Assembly (NCBI GenBank): GCA_031310005.1
Contig: CM062385.1
Span: 1,054,001 to 1,118,000 of the forward strand
Source of the DNA: Dactylellina haptotyla
Taxonomy: Eukaryota > Ascomycota > Orbiliomycetes > Orbiliales > Orbiliaceae
Length of the DNA: 64,000 bases
Direction of reading: 5' to 3'
Positions 1 through 13,192 of this stretch are shown piece by piece. The stretch's first letter is position 1, and each line of letters starts with the position of its first letter. The notes beneath the pieces are model-generated. The model saw only the letters and a list, made by a program, of their open reading frames with translations. It did no database searches and was not told the DNA's origin. The position numbers and the translations under genes were made by a program.

Positions 1-702
1 ACGAAACGAAGCTGGATCGAAGCCGTGAGAACGGGGAGGGTCAACCAGCCACTGCTCTGCGATGCTGAAGATGAGTGGATGCGTGGCCGGGCCGAGAAAA
101 GAGGCGTTTCTTGTTAAAGCTGCCAGATGGATTGCACCGACGGGGCCGATGCTGTGCTGCAGCCGGGAGCAGATACTCGAGCAGGGACTCGAGCAGAGGA
201 GAACTGTTTGATGTCCAGTTGAAGCCAATCTGTCCAACAAGCTCGTCCGTCACGGCGGGCAAGCACAAGCACAAGCACGCCGGCGGGTGTCTGGCCGTGT
301 CAAACATGCCGCCCGCCCGCCAACCTGCCCTTCGCGACCACCGCCCCAACACATTTCTCGCATGTAGCCTCGACGCCGACACGGTGCGTATGAGAATATA
401 TGACAATGTTGCATTGTAGGCATCCGGACAAGGGGATATGGCGGATGGCGGGGCTCGTTCTGAACCGCCCCTGTGGCTGACCGGAATTCTTATATTGCAT
501 GGCCCCGTAGGCTTCGAGGCGTTCGAGTCGCGTGAGAGCTTATTTTTATCGTCGGCTTTTAGCGCTCTCGAACTCTCTTTCTGAGGCTGACCGCGGAACC
601 CCAATACGAGCACAATCAAAATAGGATGGCGACGGGGCCCCTTACGATATCCTTCTCGGATGCGAGACCGAAATTCTCGAGAACACACTCTTTTCCTGTA
701 AT

Positions 703-725
703 CATTCGTTCGCTCGCTCGCTCGT
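703..725. repeat. TCGC-type simple repeat
   Basis: Short microsatellite-like run of TCGC/TCGT units, about five copies, in the upstream region of the GH114 gene. Confidence 0.8.
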
Positions 726-936
726 TAGCAAGGAACTAATAGTCGCGAGCGACGAGGTTTCAACCGGGTTTTGTTCTCGCAATACCGTTTCCGGCGACAT
801 CGAGGCCCTCCATCTCTGCATGCAGGCTAGAAAGTCCTTCTGCGACATCGAAGTGCAAAGCCCCCCGCCAATTTTGTTTGATCTGATGTTCTGGACCCTA
901 TTTTCTGGTACCTGAATTTTCTCTCGCCCTGAGCAG

Positions 937-943
937 TATAAAG
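937..943 (+). promoter_or_regulatory. candidate TATA box for the GH114 gene
   Basis: TATAAAG lies about 115 bp before the GH114 ATG on the same strand, a plausible distance for a fungal TATA element. This rests on the motif alone. Confidence 0.35.
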
Positions 944-1056
944 TCTTAGCATTCCGTCGTCACGTTCATTCTGCCCAATATTCTTGCATCTCGGAGCTGT
1001 TGTCAGAAATACCACCTTCAACGCATTTCACCTGCTGACTCGCCCAGACACAAATA

Positions 1057-2139
1057 ATGAAAAAGAATATAACAATCACGACTACGACCGGAGTGGTGAA
1101 GAAAGGGTCTGTCGCTAGCGAATCTAGCAAGCCGCTGGCAAAACTAAAGCGTAATCGTCCCTGCCTGTGGATCCTCTGTGGTGTGATATTGCTGGTCTTG
1201 ATTGGCTTGGGTGTTGGTCTCGGTGTCGGTCTCACGAGGAGATCAAGATCAAGCGACCAAGATTCTTCTAATGATACCCCTTCCGGTAACCAGAATCAAG
1301 GAAGGGGTACGTCAGTCGTGAGCACTATCGGGGCATCTCCAACTAGTCGGACAAGCGCAGGCACAAGCGCCTCTCCCACGGCGACTTATAAACAACGGCC
1401 TACAGGTACAGCCGTCCCGCAATGGCAGCCTACAGCTGGAGAGACATGGCAGATCACACTGGTGCGTCCTCCAAACAACACCGACACGTCCGTTGGCGCA
1501 TTCGACATCGACCTATTCGACAATTCCCTGGCATTTATCGCAAATCTCAAGTTAAAGGGACACAAGGTAATCTGCTACTTTTCGGCTGGCTCTTATGAAG
1601 ATTGGCGACCGGATGCAAAGAACTTTACCAAAAAGGATTACGGGAAGGCTATGAACAACTGGGCGGGAGAGTGGTGGCTAGACACCAACAGCCAAAATGT
1701 TCGTGACATTATGGCCAGTAGAATCGAACTCGCACAATCAAAGGGTTGTGACGCTATCGACCCGGACAACATTAACGGGTACCAGAACCCTACCGGATTC
1801 AATCTTACCGAGAAGGATGCTATTTCGTTTCTTGAATTTATGGCCACCGAGGCGCATCAACGCGGGCTAGCTATCGGCTTGAAGAACGGTGGGGCCTTGG
1901 TTGCCGATGTCGTAGAATTCATGGACTTTTGTGTTCAGGAATCCTGTGTCGCGTATGACGAGTGCGGACCTTACAGAGAGTTTCTCGAGTACAACTCACC
2001 TGTTTTCCACATAGAATACCCGGATGAGAGCAACATGACAGTGGCAGAGATCTGCTCCCCGAAGAGTGGAGCGGAGGGCTTTTCGACGATAATAAAACAC
2101 CTTATTTTGGATGATTGGACTGAGTACTGTCCTTCCTAG
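1057..2139 (+). CDS. membrane-anchored GH114 endo-alpha-1,4-polygalactosaminidase (Ega3-like)
   Basis: Single-exon gene of 360 aa. Residues 1-35 are basic and cytoplasmic, 36-59 form one hydrophobic helix rich in Gly, Val and Leu, and about 60-125 is a Ser/Thr/Gly-rich linker. The rest is a GH114 TIM barrel, with VICYFSAGSYEDWR near 173-186, the acidic strand end CDAIDPDN at 231-238, AIGLKNGG, and CVQESC around Glu295. The Asp cluster and Glu295 are in the places expected for the catalytic acids. GH114 enzymes cut alpha-1,4-linked galactosamine in polymers such as galactosaminogalactan, and Aspergillus Ega3 has the same type II anchor. The start is the first ATG upstream of the membrane helix. 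None of the usual galactosaminogalactan cluster partners (Sph3, Agd3, Uge3, Gtb3) is seen nearby, so the substrate is inferred from the family. Confidence 0.9.
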   Translation: MKKNITITTTTGVVKKGSVASESSKPLAKLKRNRPCLWILCGVILLVLIGLGVGLGVGLTRRSRSSDQDSSNDTPSGNQNQGRGTSVVSTIGASPTSRTSAGTSASPTATYKQRPTGTAVPQWQPTAGETWQITLVRPPNNTDTSVGAFDIDLFDNSLAFIANLKLKGHKVICYFSAGSYEDWRPDAKNFTKKDYGKAMNNWAGEWWLDTNSQNVRDIMASRIELAQSKGCDAIDPDNINGYQNPTGFNLTEKDAISFLEFMATEAHQRGLAIGLKNGGALVADVVEFMDFCVQESCVAYDECGPYREFLEYNSPVFHIEYPDESNMTVAEICSPKSGAEGFSTIIKHLILDDWTEYCPS

Positions 2140-4681
2140 TCAACCTTGTCTTCACGTTTCGTTTTGATATTTACTATATTATTATTCTCCTCGACCGGCC
2201 AGCAGCGAAAAACTACATTGCATTGTTTCACAACTCGCATATTAACCATTTTATACCTTGTAAATATTTACTGGCATCTTGAAATTCAATCATGACATAA
2301 TCGCACGGCATAGGTACATAGGTATAGGGTAGCACTGACTCGCAGCCTATGAACCCCCACATGCAACCAATTGGACTATAAGTATTTGCATTGACCCAGA
2401 AAAACGTGCCGGTTTAATCTCCGGAGGTGCTTTGCATAAGCTTCCGCTTTTTATTTCGAGAGAGGTTGATATCACTGCACTTTTCACGAGTTCGAGACCA
2501 GGACGGCTCCGAAAACGGGTAAGTTCTAGAATCGAATCTTCTGAACGAGGATGCCGATATTGCCTACAGGCAACCCGCATCCAACCCGCTGTCACATTGC
2601 ACTCGGGTAATGCAGGTTTGGCAACCGTTATGGTCTCTGGGTGCATCGATGCGCATCCGGATGCCGACAAATTGATCAATCCTGGATTCCGATGTTCGAC
2701 GACAACGAAACAACGGCCTTCGGCAGAAACGTTACATAGTTACATTCTGTTTTTTTTATACGCCTGGGCCCTACCAAATCACTAGGATCTAAAAAGGATT
2801 TCGAACTGATAAGAGAGAAGAGATGAAAAATTTTAGTCCCCGTGTAACATGTTCAAATAGAAGAAGAAAATACACCTTGCCCGAATACAAGAGCGTATGG
2901 GTTCCGAGCAGGTGAACGGGTCCCAACCAACAGGTACTTGGTGCTACTGGGATGATATCAACGGATTTTCCCAATGTCCAACGGTACGGGGAGACAGGGT
3001 AGGGACCCGATTGTCGCTCTTATCATAACGAGTTTCCTGTCAGTGATATGGCAGTTGGCCGGATCCGTGATGGTACAGATTTTCTGTCAAGTATCCTGCA
3101 AGAGGTGGCACAGCAGGTGCAAACATCAGTGAACAGCGCACGGGCTCCGAGTGGCGGCGATTGTCAGGAACCATGCAGCTGCAGCTGATTCCGGGGTTCG
3201 GGAAGCTCATGAGCTCTGAGGTAGCTCTTAGCTCCTTCGTTTATGCTTAGAGAATCTATATTAGTAAAACATGGTGTCAAGAACCTTTATAGTTCATAAA
3301 GTCCATCAATCGAGTGTTCTGTTGGTATGGGGCAGTGGTGGTTAAAATGATAGGCCATCGAGCATCCCGATAAGACGTGCGAGTGGAGCGAAAAATGCCG
3401 GCAAATGGTTTTGCCTTGTCGAGCGAGTGGAGCCAACGTTTATCAACAAATTCTTCCATCTGGAGAAACTCCAAGAACCACGCCACGGAGACACAATCTC
3501 CATCGGATAACACGGATGAGGGTGCTTCTATCGCAGTTTCCTCGCTTGGAATGTGTATTGAAAATCCCCTCAATGGGTTTTGCGCCAAGCGGGGTCGTGC
3601 GAGAAGAGGTGAATTGAAAAACACCGCTAATTTTGCGTCATAACCATTCGTTTCTCTCGTCTGGCGAGCCGATTCCCGATTCCGATCGTGAGAGGTTTGG
3701 CGCTTCTCTCAAATCTCAAATCTTGTATCTCCGATCAGAGATTCTGTCTGGCACCAGAACCTCAAAACCATAACGTTAATTGCGAGAAAGCCCCCACCGC
3801 CCATGTTGAATGAGTCCCCTGGCCAGAAACCATGACAGAAGCGAGGCCAGCAGAAGCAGCTTTTCATGCACTGTAACCCATTCATACTAAATTTAGGCGG
3901 CAAATGCATCCCGGCTCCCCTCTCTTTCACTGTCCACCATGAAACAGAAACTAATTGGTTCGAGGTGGATAAGAAGGTGACAACGACCAGGCACCTTCTT
4001 TCAAGGGTGTTCGATGCAATTCTTGCGTCGTGGAAGTGCTAGCCTCGTATCGAGTTTGCGTGTTGGCTGAGAAGGATTTCGGGAATCCAGCCACCACCCG
4101 TACACCCCAACATATTCTCACAGGAGGGGGGAAAAAAAGGGTGAGAAGGTGAGTTTGACGAAGCATTTCGTTATCAAGTTATTATTCTGAAAAACCTTAA
4201 TATAATTTACATGGAATATACCGCTCACCAAAACGGAAAAAAGCGAAAAAGTCGAATTCTCAGCTGCAAAAACGCATGGAAACTTTTTTTATTTTTTAAT
4301 CAATCGTGGAACTAGCGATTCCAAGCTCTCCAACCAAAAGTGTATACCAAATTCTCAATAAAATAGCATGAAGGTAAGGGCTAGAGAATTAAAATTATGC
4401 AGGCAATCTTGGCTGTAAGTTCAGACAAGGAGCTTGGAAGGGGAGATATGAATATGGCGGTCAAGAATTGAACACGCTGAAAGAACAAACAAAAACGCCA
4501 TTCCTACCAACACATGTCGAATAAAATGTGGGAGGAGCAAAAAATCCAGCAAACCGGTGTATATATGCCCAACATAGGAAAATCCGCCAAGGATAACAAG
4601 ACAAGAGGAAGAACATGAATGAATGTGGTATCATGAAGAGAAAATAAAATATACAAAGAGAAGTCTAATCTCCCCTTTGCT
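2140..4681. other. intergenic, no gene recognised
   Basis: About 2.5 kb between the GH114 stop and the GT2 stop. Only short open frames are present, mostly opening with non-ATG codons, and none has a recognisable motif or can be joined by splicing to a neighbour. Confidence 0.5.
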
Positions 4682-7600
4682 TTAGAAAGAAAATGTCATC
4701 AAAGCTGGGTTAAGGGCCAGCGGGAAAAGCAAGTGAGAAACCGCGACAGTGCACTATAAAAATTCCGTTAGTATACCGTGGATATCAAATTATCAGGAAT
4801 GCTTGGAATGTCAAACTTACCATGGGCAAGATGGGTGTGAAGTCCTGTATGCGGTAAGAGTATGGAACAAAGGGGGCAACGGCAAGGATGATCACGCCAG
4901 CCAGAGCAAAGAGGGCGAAGATCATACTCCATTTGAATCGTTTCAAGACCTTGGGAACTTCAATGAAAAAGTTCGAGTACTCGACTTCTTTACCAGTAGC
5001 ACCCCATGTCACTAAGGTGAGAGTATTAGTATGGTGAACCATGTTGTGTGTAAATGTTAGATCTGAACTTACTGTCAATCTCAAACATGTGGGCGAGAAG
5101 AGCTTGAGAAACGTGCAACGAAAGACCACCCAAGAAGAGGGCGAGCATAGGAACCCATTTAAAGTTTTCGAACACTGAGGAAAGAACCAGTTAGCCGATG
5201 CCAAAGCAGAATATAAAGTTGGGTTGAACTTACAAGCATAAAGGAAAGTTCTCTCGCCAATACGATATCTCATAACAGCCAGTGCAATATTGCCAAGACC
5301 GTTGAATACGATGACAATAGAGAACCACACACGCCAAGAGTCAATGTAATACTTGTCGAGATAACCGTTAAACCATCCGATAGCGAAGTAATTGGCAGTT
5401 GTCATGATCCAAGCGGCTCCAATAGCGTAATAAGTTCCAATGTACGAGATGATGGTGATTTTGGAGGTCATACGGATATTCGAGAACAAGAAGCGGCGGA
5501 AAAGTGGTGTGAATGGTCCACGGGTGAGCCAAAATCGAATTGGGTGGAAGAGCAACTCGTTACACCCGTATGCATACTTCTCCCAACGAGCCAACTCGTC
5601 GTAGACAGTAAGCGAGACACCCTCCTGGAAACCGTCTCCAGTGTACGCGGCCAGACGAATTGTGTAACCATTGACTTGTAAACGAAGGGACATGTCGAAA
5701 TCTTCAGACACATGCGACTCAGACCAGAACTTTTCATACCCATCCTCGTCCATATAAGAAACTTGTTGCACAGCCGACCAACGAAGAATAGCGTTATGTC
5801 CGACGAAGGGGGCAACGTCACCGTTGGAGACCGTATATCGGATAGCGGTATAGATAAGGTTGGTGAAGAAAGTGATACCGTTTTCGAAATAATTGTGAAC
5901 GACTTGCATGACACCGGAGGAGTACTGCATGATACCGACTTCGGGAGAACGTTCGAGCTCGCTGACAGCATCAAGGAGGCAGTCTGCTGGCACACGGGTA
6001 TCGGAATCGATGAGGATGATGTAGTCTCCAACACGGATATTGCCATCAGCCCACGCACGTCCGTCGGCTGTAACAACTTCCTTGAGGGCTTCTTCGTATG
6101 CTTGAGCTTCGTCATGTTGACTCCAGTCTTCGGTACGTTCAATGGCAGCGAGTTTCTCTTCAACCTTGCAAGAAATCATCAAAGCAAAGTTCATGTTGGA
6201 GGCCTATGGAGACAATGTGTTGACCACGTGAGCTTACTGTATCAATGTAATCGAAATCGATGCCAACCACCGTATATCATTGGTGAGAGCCCCTCCCTCC
6301 CATCTCCGAAATTCGCTTTCGCAATCAACGATCCGAAATGATACGAGTTTCAAGACAGGGGAAGGACGGTCGCCTCAACTCCCTCTTTCATATGGGAGGG
6401 AAATAGAACACAGCAAATGCATATATAAAGATATATTTCGAACTCACCTTCTTGAATTTTCCTCTTCGAAGGAAACCATTTTCGCCGTGCTTGGGACGAG
6501 CGACCCATCCGATATTGTTGTCAGCATAAAACTCGATTCTGGCCTGTCTGTCTTCCTCGTCGATAAGTTGGAGACCATCGTCGTTAATAAAGATGTTCGC
6601 GGAGCCGCCTTGCAACTCATAAGTGGAGATGGCCTGTTTGATGGACTTGATGGTGGGTGCAATGACAGCATGAAGACCCTCTTTATAAACAGGGCACTGG
6701 ATTGTAACATGCGGCAACACCGGCGTCCTGATACGAACTGGTGGCTTTGCAGAGTAGAACTTGGAGTTGATGGAGAGCTGTCTAACTGGTCCGAAAACCT
6801 GGGCAATACAACCGACAATGACTTGACCGAAGAAGAGGGTTAAGAAGACCTGGACGGGAGTAAGTGCCAAAAACGCCAAACGGGTGAAGTCGCCATCAAC
6901 GGCGATTTCAACGGCGAGTTGGCGGTAACCGGCACCCAGTGTAACGATGACGAGAATGAGTGTGAGAGAAACCAAGACCGTGTTCATCAAATGAGTTGGT
7001 CGGCTCTCGAGGGTAATTTCCCCGCTCTCCTCATCTAGCCCCTCCACATGGATATGATTTGGGTCTCTCTTTTCATTATCGGCCTCAATATCCTCGTGTG
7101 TCCTCCATACCAATTCCATGAGTTCGCTCTCGATGGACTTGGCTCTTTGAACGATATGAAGAGCGTCATCATCCCAAACAACCAGAATTTGCTCGTGCGC
7201 AATGAAGGCAGCAAACTGGTGTTTTTTGGCTCGCGGTAGATCGTCGATGGTGGGAAGGATTTGGATACGGAGACCATTCATCAGGGGTACATCAAGAGCA
7301 TCAGGCGACCATTGGAGGAAGGTTTTGATCACACGAGAGTTAACAGTCATAGCGACCTATTTCCACGACACGTTAGCAAATATTGTCCCCGCGCTACAAT
7401 AGTGGCGATTTCCAACTAACCTGAACATTCATAGCAGCGCAGGCTGCCGCAAAGCGACTTCTCCCCAATTCCGGCGGGCAGGCCATGTAATTGTTCCTGC
7501 TCTTGCGAAGGATAACTCCTTCCGCCTCCCCGGTTACATCTGCTACCCACATTTGAGAACATTGTTGCTGGAAGAGATAGTTGACCATAACCTCATGCTT

Positions 7601-7816
7601 GATATCCTCGATCAATGCCGAAGATCGAGATGAACCAGGGCTGTTGAGCGAACTTCTCGATGACATCCCGGACGGACTGCGCAGACCAGGCATCTCCAGA
7701 CTGCCACCAACAGCGGGAGTCAGGGCAGACCCTTTCTCAGACTGAGGGGGCGAGGAGCTTTCTGGCGCATTTGCGTTGCCCCCTTGGGGAGCTTTGAAGT
7801 AGTTCTTGAGACCCAT
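4682..7816 (-). CDS. GT2: multi-pass family 2 glycosyltransferase (fungal surface GT2, ZtGT2 type)
   Basis: Six exons: 7421-7816, 6448-7356, 5234-6203, 5073-5174, 4821-5011 and 4682-4753, all with consensus splice sites, giving 879 aa. The longer open frame upstream opens with TTG; the first ATG gives MGLKNYFK. An N-terminal Ser/Pro-rich cytosolic part is followed by two membrane helices, then a GT-A catalytic domain: DxD as IDSDTR (Asp501, Asp503), the acid-base EDFD (602-605) and an RW pair (641-642) in the place of QxxRW. Several membrane helices then run to the C-terminus. This is the processive, cellulose/hyaluronan-synthase-like layout. Orthologues in plant-pathogenic ascomycetes (ZtGT2, FgGT2) are needed for hyphal growth on solid surfaces; the polymer made is not known. 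The 244-bp second intron is long, but the SNMNFAL junction fits the family. Confidence 0.92.
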
Positions 7817-10800
7817 GTTGTGGATAGCTTCCAAGGACTGTTATCTGCTGGTTTATTGCACTTTCTAAGGTGCGGCGTCCTCCCAAAGATACCTGTTTTC
7901 CAAGATTATCGTTGTCGTTCCTTCAATTGACTTTCTCTATTACAATACAGGTCCAAAAAACTGAAACCGAAACTGAAAAATGGTCGTAACGAATGGCGGG
8001 GGAAACAACGGCGATCGAACTATGGAGCGAGTGACGGAGAAGGGACACTTCAGAATAAAGTCATCCAGATAAACCTATCCAAAAGACAATAGTCGAAGAA
8101 TCTCCAATGTGTATCAACCCGCGACTCTACAAACGAAAGAGAAGAGAGGACATGCCAGTTGATATCTCCGAGCGCTGGAGGGTAAAGGCTAACGAAGGGC
8201 TGAGAATGGGAAGACGAGGAAGAAACGAAGGGAAAGGAAAGAGGGTCGGGCCAGGGAGATATGGGTTAACCAGATCCCAGATGGAGTTGGTGAACGCTGC
8301 CTTGGGACGGTGTTAATTGAACTTTACTTTTCGCCGGGCGGGCTACACATGGACGTGTCTCTCGACCTTATGTTCCTCCCATATGCGCAGCACCCAAGGA
8401 ACTAGCAGGGGTCAAGGGTTATGCAAGCTAAGGAGAACATCCAGATTAACCCTTTACCCCCATGGAAAAAGTTCGAGAAAGTGCATGCAAGGTAAATTGA
8501 AAGAAACTCCGAAAAAGCAATCGGCCCAGATGTTCAAGACTCAGCCGGTCTGCAGGGTGCAAACAACAGCACAAAAAAGCAACCGGAGGGACGAAAAAGG
8601 AGACAGGGGAAATCTCAGGAACAGCATGGGCTAACCGCGAAAGCACACCACACGGCTTGGCACGAGATAGGGGAAATTGGCCTCCGAGGCCCCCCGTGGG
8701 CAGCATCCCGGTACCCGCCCATGGCTTGCCCCCAACAAATGAGCTAGCGATTCTGTAACAGAGAACGTAGCCGCTTTTCAGCCCAGTTATCGCGGATTTC
8801 GATGAATTTATTTGGGTTTTTCTTTTGGAGGGTTTCCTGAATAAAAATAGATCCGAACAACAATCTCAATGCAAGGTTCTACTTTTGTTCTTTCTTGTTG
8901 GTGAACCCCTTCCGCCGCTGGTTTTTCGCCAGTAAGTTGCAAGTTGCAGTTGCACAGAGTAAATTAGTGTCATCGCATCGAAAATTGTTTACTCTCTAAG
9001 CCTAGCCTCCAGAACCCAAAGCCGTCCGCCAAAAAGCGATTAACATGCATTAGATTAACGGTCGGTTTGGCAGATTGTACCTTTTTACCCAGTCTTTATC
9101 CGCCCGCCGGCTTCGTACTAGCTGCGAAACGGTGGCTGTTGGCCATTGTGTTGCTTTCATTGGAGCGGGTTTCCCAATGATCAACTTGGATCGAGCAATC
9201 GTTGCGACAGCCGTCCAATTCTCCAAGAAAACTTGGCCTATGTTCTTTTTCGATATTTCTCTTAGAGGAGAAAAAAGAGCTAATGCTCTGTATAATATTT
9301 TTACCAGGGTGAGATATCATTGCATAGCTGGTTCGTTAACTGAGGCAATTGCGCAACGGTTCATCCGTGGCCATCTCTTAACGAGTCTCTTCTGGGAAGG
9401 TCATCGTGTAAAATTCTCCCTGCAACCTCCAACAGCTGGGGAAGGTCGTTCGTCGCCCGGATCAGCCTAGCACTCATCAGCCCACGATATCTATCGGCTT
9501 CCACTTTCTCACGGACGAGTCTGTTAGGTACGGAATCAGCCCCTATCAAGAGGAACGGTACAAATCCGAGCGCTAGGGGCTGATCCTGAAGCCAGTAAAA
9601 TACTTCGGTGAGGGGCATCCGTTTCGCCGCTTTGAATTGCTTGTAGGTTCAAAGCCAGTCTGCGATGAGGTAAGAAAAAACAGCAGTTACACATCTCCAT
9701 TCCGTAAATCTGGCTTGTCTTGTTCAGTTCCTGACTTGCACCACATCGAGCTTGCCAGATCCGTCAACGTCGACCGGGCTAACACAATAACCTTGTCTAG
9801 TCTTCTGATGCAATATAATATCGTAATGAAACAAATGTTTTGTTAATTATAGTTCCAATGTATCCTTTTTTTTTTTTCTTTCTCAAGGGCGGAGGGTTCT
9901 TGTAGCTAGAACATTTCCTCGGTGCCCCTTGCTAACTGTTATCGCCATGTGTCCCAGAAGCCCAAGAACCCCAGAGCCCTGTTGACGGCCGGAAACCTCC
10001 CGGGTCTATCCAATGACCGCAACCCCCATCACTGGAACCCCCCAGGCAGCCACAACAGAAATCTTCATACAAGCCTTTCACCAATTTTGTCTATGCGCAA
10101 AGCCCACGACACTCCCTTGAATTTCGATATTCGACTATAGATTCTGAAAACGGATGATTCCTATATTTACTCCATTGCCATGCCAGAGCTCTACAATTTT
10201 TCGATCCCAACATTCTATAATAAAATATCTTCGTTTTACACGAAATATTTTTCTTTTGTTTCAAACGTGGTTCAGGTGAAGGGCAGAATGTACACCAATC
10301 CCAGACTCGCTAAGAAAGTCCAGCGGCTGAGACAGGCGATCTAAAAAAACGCCGAGGTCAGACCTCAATATTCAACATTATTATATCCCTACTTTCCTTG
10401 GCTGGGCTTTGAGAGCGCTTGTTTGTAGCCAAGCCGACAACCACTTCTATCTTGAAAATTCCTCACAACCACTGTTGGTTTCCAACCCAAAAAACGGCAT
10501 TTGGTTTAATTGCTGCTCGAGAATGCTTGTGTCCTCTGGCGAACGGGCCGATGACTTGCACAACCAACACTGCGCCAAAGAACAAACCGTCGGTCGGGCC
10601 CAATGCATTACTCTCTATGTAATCCCAGCTTGGTGCATGGATACTTTGCAAGAATATGGTTGATTTCATGAGTTTACTGCATTAATGTCCATCCTATCAG
10701 CGGACCCACGGGCACAGATAAAGACTGGAACGATCTCTCGAAATCACTATTTTCGCACTCCCTGGTCCCCTTTACTGTGCTTGTATCCCGCATGCTTGCT

Positions 10801-12065
10801 CGTTGCAATTTTCGTCCGCGAACGCGTGGCGAGGCTAGCTATCCAGTCATAATGTAGTTAGTGGGTCTGGCCCTCAGCAGCAGTCCCGGTTCACCTCGCT
10901 AATGCTTGTTTTGGATTTGAGCCCTCCCGCCGCCTCCTGCAGCTGCAATTTCCTCATTTCCAAATTTGATCGCACTGATCAAAAAATGAAAGCATGGTAT
11001 CAACGAAACCGCCCGAAACACACACAGAGCAAAAGAAAAGCAAGAAAAAAAGAAACACGGGCTCAATTGCCAGTATCTATCTCTCAACATCATTTCCCTT
11101 TCTATCTTACTAGGAAAATACAGGCGGCTGTACGAAGCTTTATTTGCTTCATCAGGTTAGTTGTCTAAGCACTGACCTTGGTCTTGGAACCGAAGGAACG
11201 AGGAAGAGCTCAGTATTGAGATATCATACACCAGGATGTTATTAATTACCAGCATGACGTCGGGTATTCAATTTTTCGAGCCTCTCTCTAGCGGGACGGG
11301 AGTGACAAGATCGTCGCATCTCGATCTTGGTTGTAATATCAGCCCTACCCTGGCCTCAGAGTCTAGATGATCACTCAACTTGAGTGCGAAAAAAGACTTT
11401 GCTAGGTTTAGGTAGAGTTCAAAATATTCGGGTTGGGTTTTTAATTCTAGATTGGAACCTTGAAAATTAATTCACCAAACGGCGCGAGCTCACGAGGTTG
11501 CGGTCCAAGCTCAGCCGTCATATCCGTTATCCTATCACCATCTTTCGATCTTTCAATATTCCCCGGCGAGCCGGATTCTACCCTGTCTTGGGAGTCTGGA
11601 TCGTAGATCATTTTCTCTTGAAATTTGCGATTTCCAGGTATCGGATGCTAAATGAGGAACGAAATAGGTTTGAACAAACAAACGAGAGTAAAAGTTTTGA
11701 AGGGTTTTATTTTTTTGATATCCGATAGGGTACAGCAAACGAGTTTGCTGGCACTTTCGAAGCTAGCGCATGCACAGGGGCTTTTAGAATCACACATGCA
11801 CAGCTATTCCCGCATAGATGGGATGGTATCATGGCACCAACCTACGTTACTTTTCGCATGCTAACAGAGTCGAGATATGATGAGGATCGATCGGAGACAT
11901 TGGGACGCTTTGACACCCCTTGAGTCGGGGCTTTGCTAGTTCCGGGTCCTCACAAGAAATCCAACACTCAGGTTCAACCACAGGGCTTGGCCTCGCCGCA
12001 GGAGCTGGACCATTCTGATAAGGTATCAATTACCTGATTTACTCGACAATGATCGACACGCAGCA

Positions 12066-12086
12066 GAAAGAAAGAAAGAAAGAAAA
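12066..12086. repeat. GAAA microsatellite
   Basis: Five tandem GAAA units in the long intergenic region. Confidence 0.85.
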
Positions 12087-13130
12087 CTTTCCGAGATTCC
12101 CTTGCATACACCGGCGTTTCTTTTCCTTTCCAAACACGAGCGACTTCCTCCTAGCCTTGCCTCAGCTGTTAAAGATAGGGTAGTGATAGGAATCAAAATC
12201 GCCAACTCACTCTGCGGCTGCGAACTCAAACATTCTCCTTGGGAACAGGGATGTGATTGCCGCTGTTCGAGTTCGGCTTACCATTTTCGAATTTCCCACC
12301 AGATCTCGATACCAGATACCGAGCATGTTACCGAGAAAACTATACTCTCGCCCTGATTCATGATATTTTTCTCAACGCCCGCGGACCTGTTACGACTTCT
12401 AGATTCATGATACGGGGACATATGGTTATGAATCCAAGCAATTTTGATAGCTGTACCCGGCTCTATATCCCAGCAAACTTGGAATCGTGCATAATTTCGA
12501 GGAACGCCGACGGAATACAAAATCATGTTTCACAGGGAGCCATCAACTGGGTATCAGAGCTGAATCATGAAAATATTTCCCTCCATTTGCCATTGAAAAA
12601 CTTGTGATCCATAGAATCATGCTGCGATCCAGAAATCTCTCTGCAGCCTCAATTACGGATTAGGAGCCGTTTGCACCTGGCTTCCAAGGCACAAAGACCG
12701 AGGTGATATCTCACCTACCTGTGCAGGATGCATGGGACGGGTTCCGTACCGCGAATAAGGAGTGAGATATATCAAGGAGGTGTGGAGAGGGTGCACAGCA
12801 GCCTCTTCAATAAACCCAAAAGGCGCTTGATGGAAAGAATATTGCTGCATTCTTGGATGGTTGGGAATCAAATCTTGAGTGATTCGGGTTGGGGGTCACC
12901 AATCCTTGCGTGCAACTTCTCGTGGGGTACGACTCTCTGCGTGTTGGCGTGAAGATAATGAAATTTGGGCTTCTTCACAAACGACCAGCATCCCCAACAG
13001 GGTCCCAAAGGCTGGGATTCTGACATCTGCCGCCAAAAGTGAAAGAGCTCGTAGCCCATAGTGCTTTTAGAAATCGCGCAATGTATTTTCCAAAATCCTG
13101 CATTGGAGCACACACCCTTGATGTTGCGTA

Positions 13131-13192
13131 CTTTTTTTTATATTTTTTATATTTCTATTATTTTATTTTTTCATTTTTGGTTTATTTTTTGA
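13131..13192. repeat. AT-rich low-complexity tract
   Basis: About 60 bp made almost only of T runs with scattered A, such as TTTTATATTTTTTATATTT. It is simple sequence with no coding potential. Confidence 0.8.

Larger units (their letters stand above)
1..1056. other. intergenic, no gene recognised
   Basis: This GC-rich stretch has several overlapping open frames on both strands. The longest, on the minus strand at 41-688, is rich in Arg, Pro, Ser and Ala with no domain, and I do not believe it is coding. The last 300 bp probably form the promoter and leader of the GH114 gene. The beginning of the region may belong to a gene outside the window, but nothing shows this. Confidence 0.5.

Noticed and set aside
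41-688. 215-codon open frame on the minus strand
   Set aside because: Lies in GC-rich DNA where stops are rare and overlaps other frames on both strands. It has biased Arg/Pro/Ser/Ala composition and no domain, signal or splice context.
7817-7834. Six-residue upstream extension of the GT2 protein
   Set aside because: The extended frame begins with TTG; the first ATG at 7816 is the more likely start.
9075-9618. Overlapping open frames of 131 codons (+) and 85 codons (-)
   Set aside because: They lie partly on top of each other on opposite strands. Neither matches a family I recognise or joins to further exons, so I could not choose one as real.
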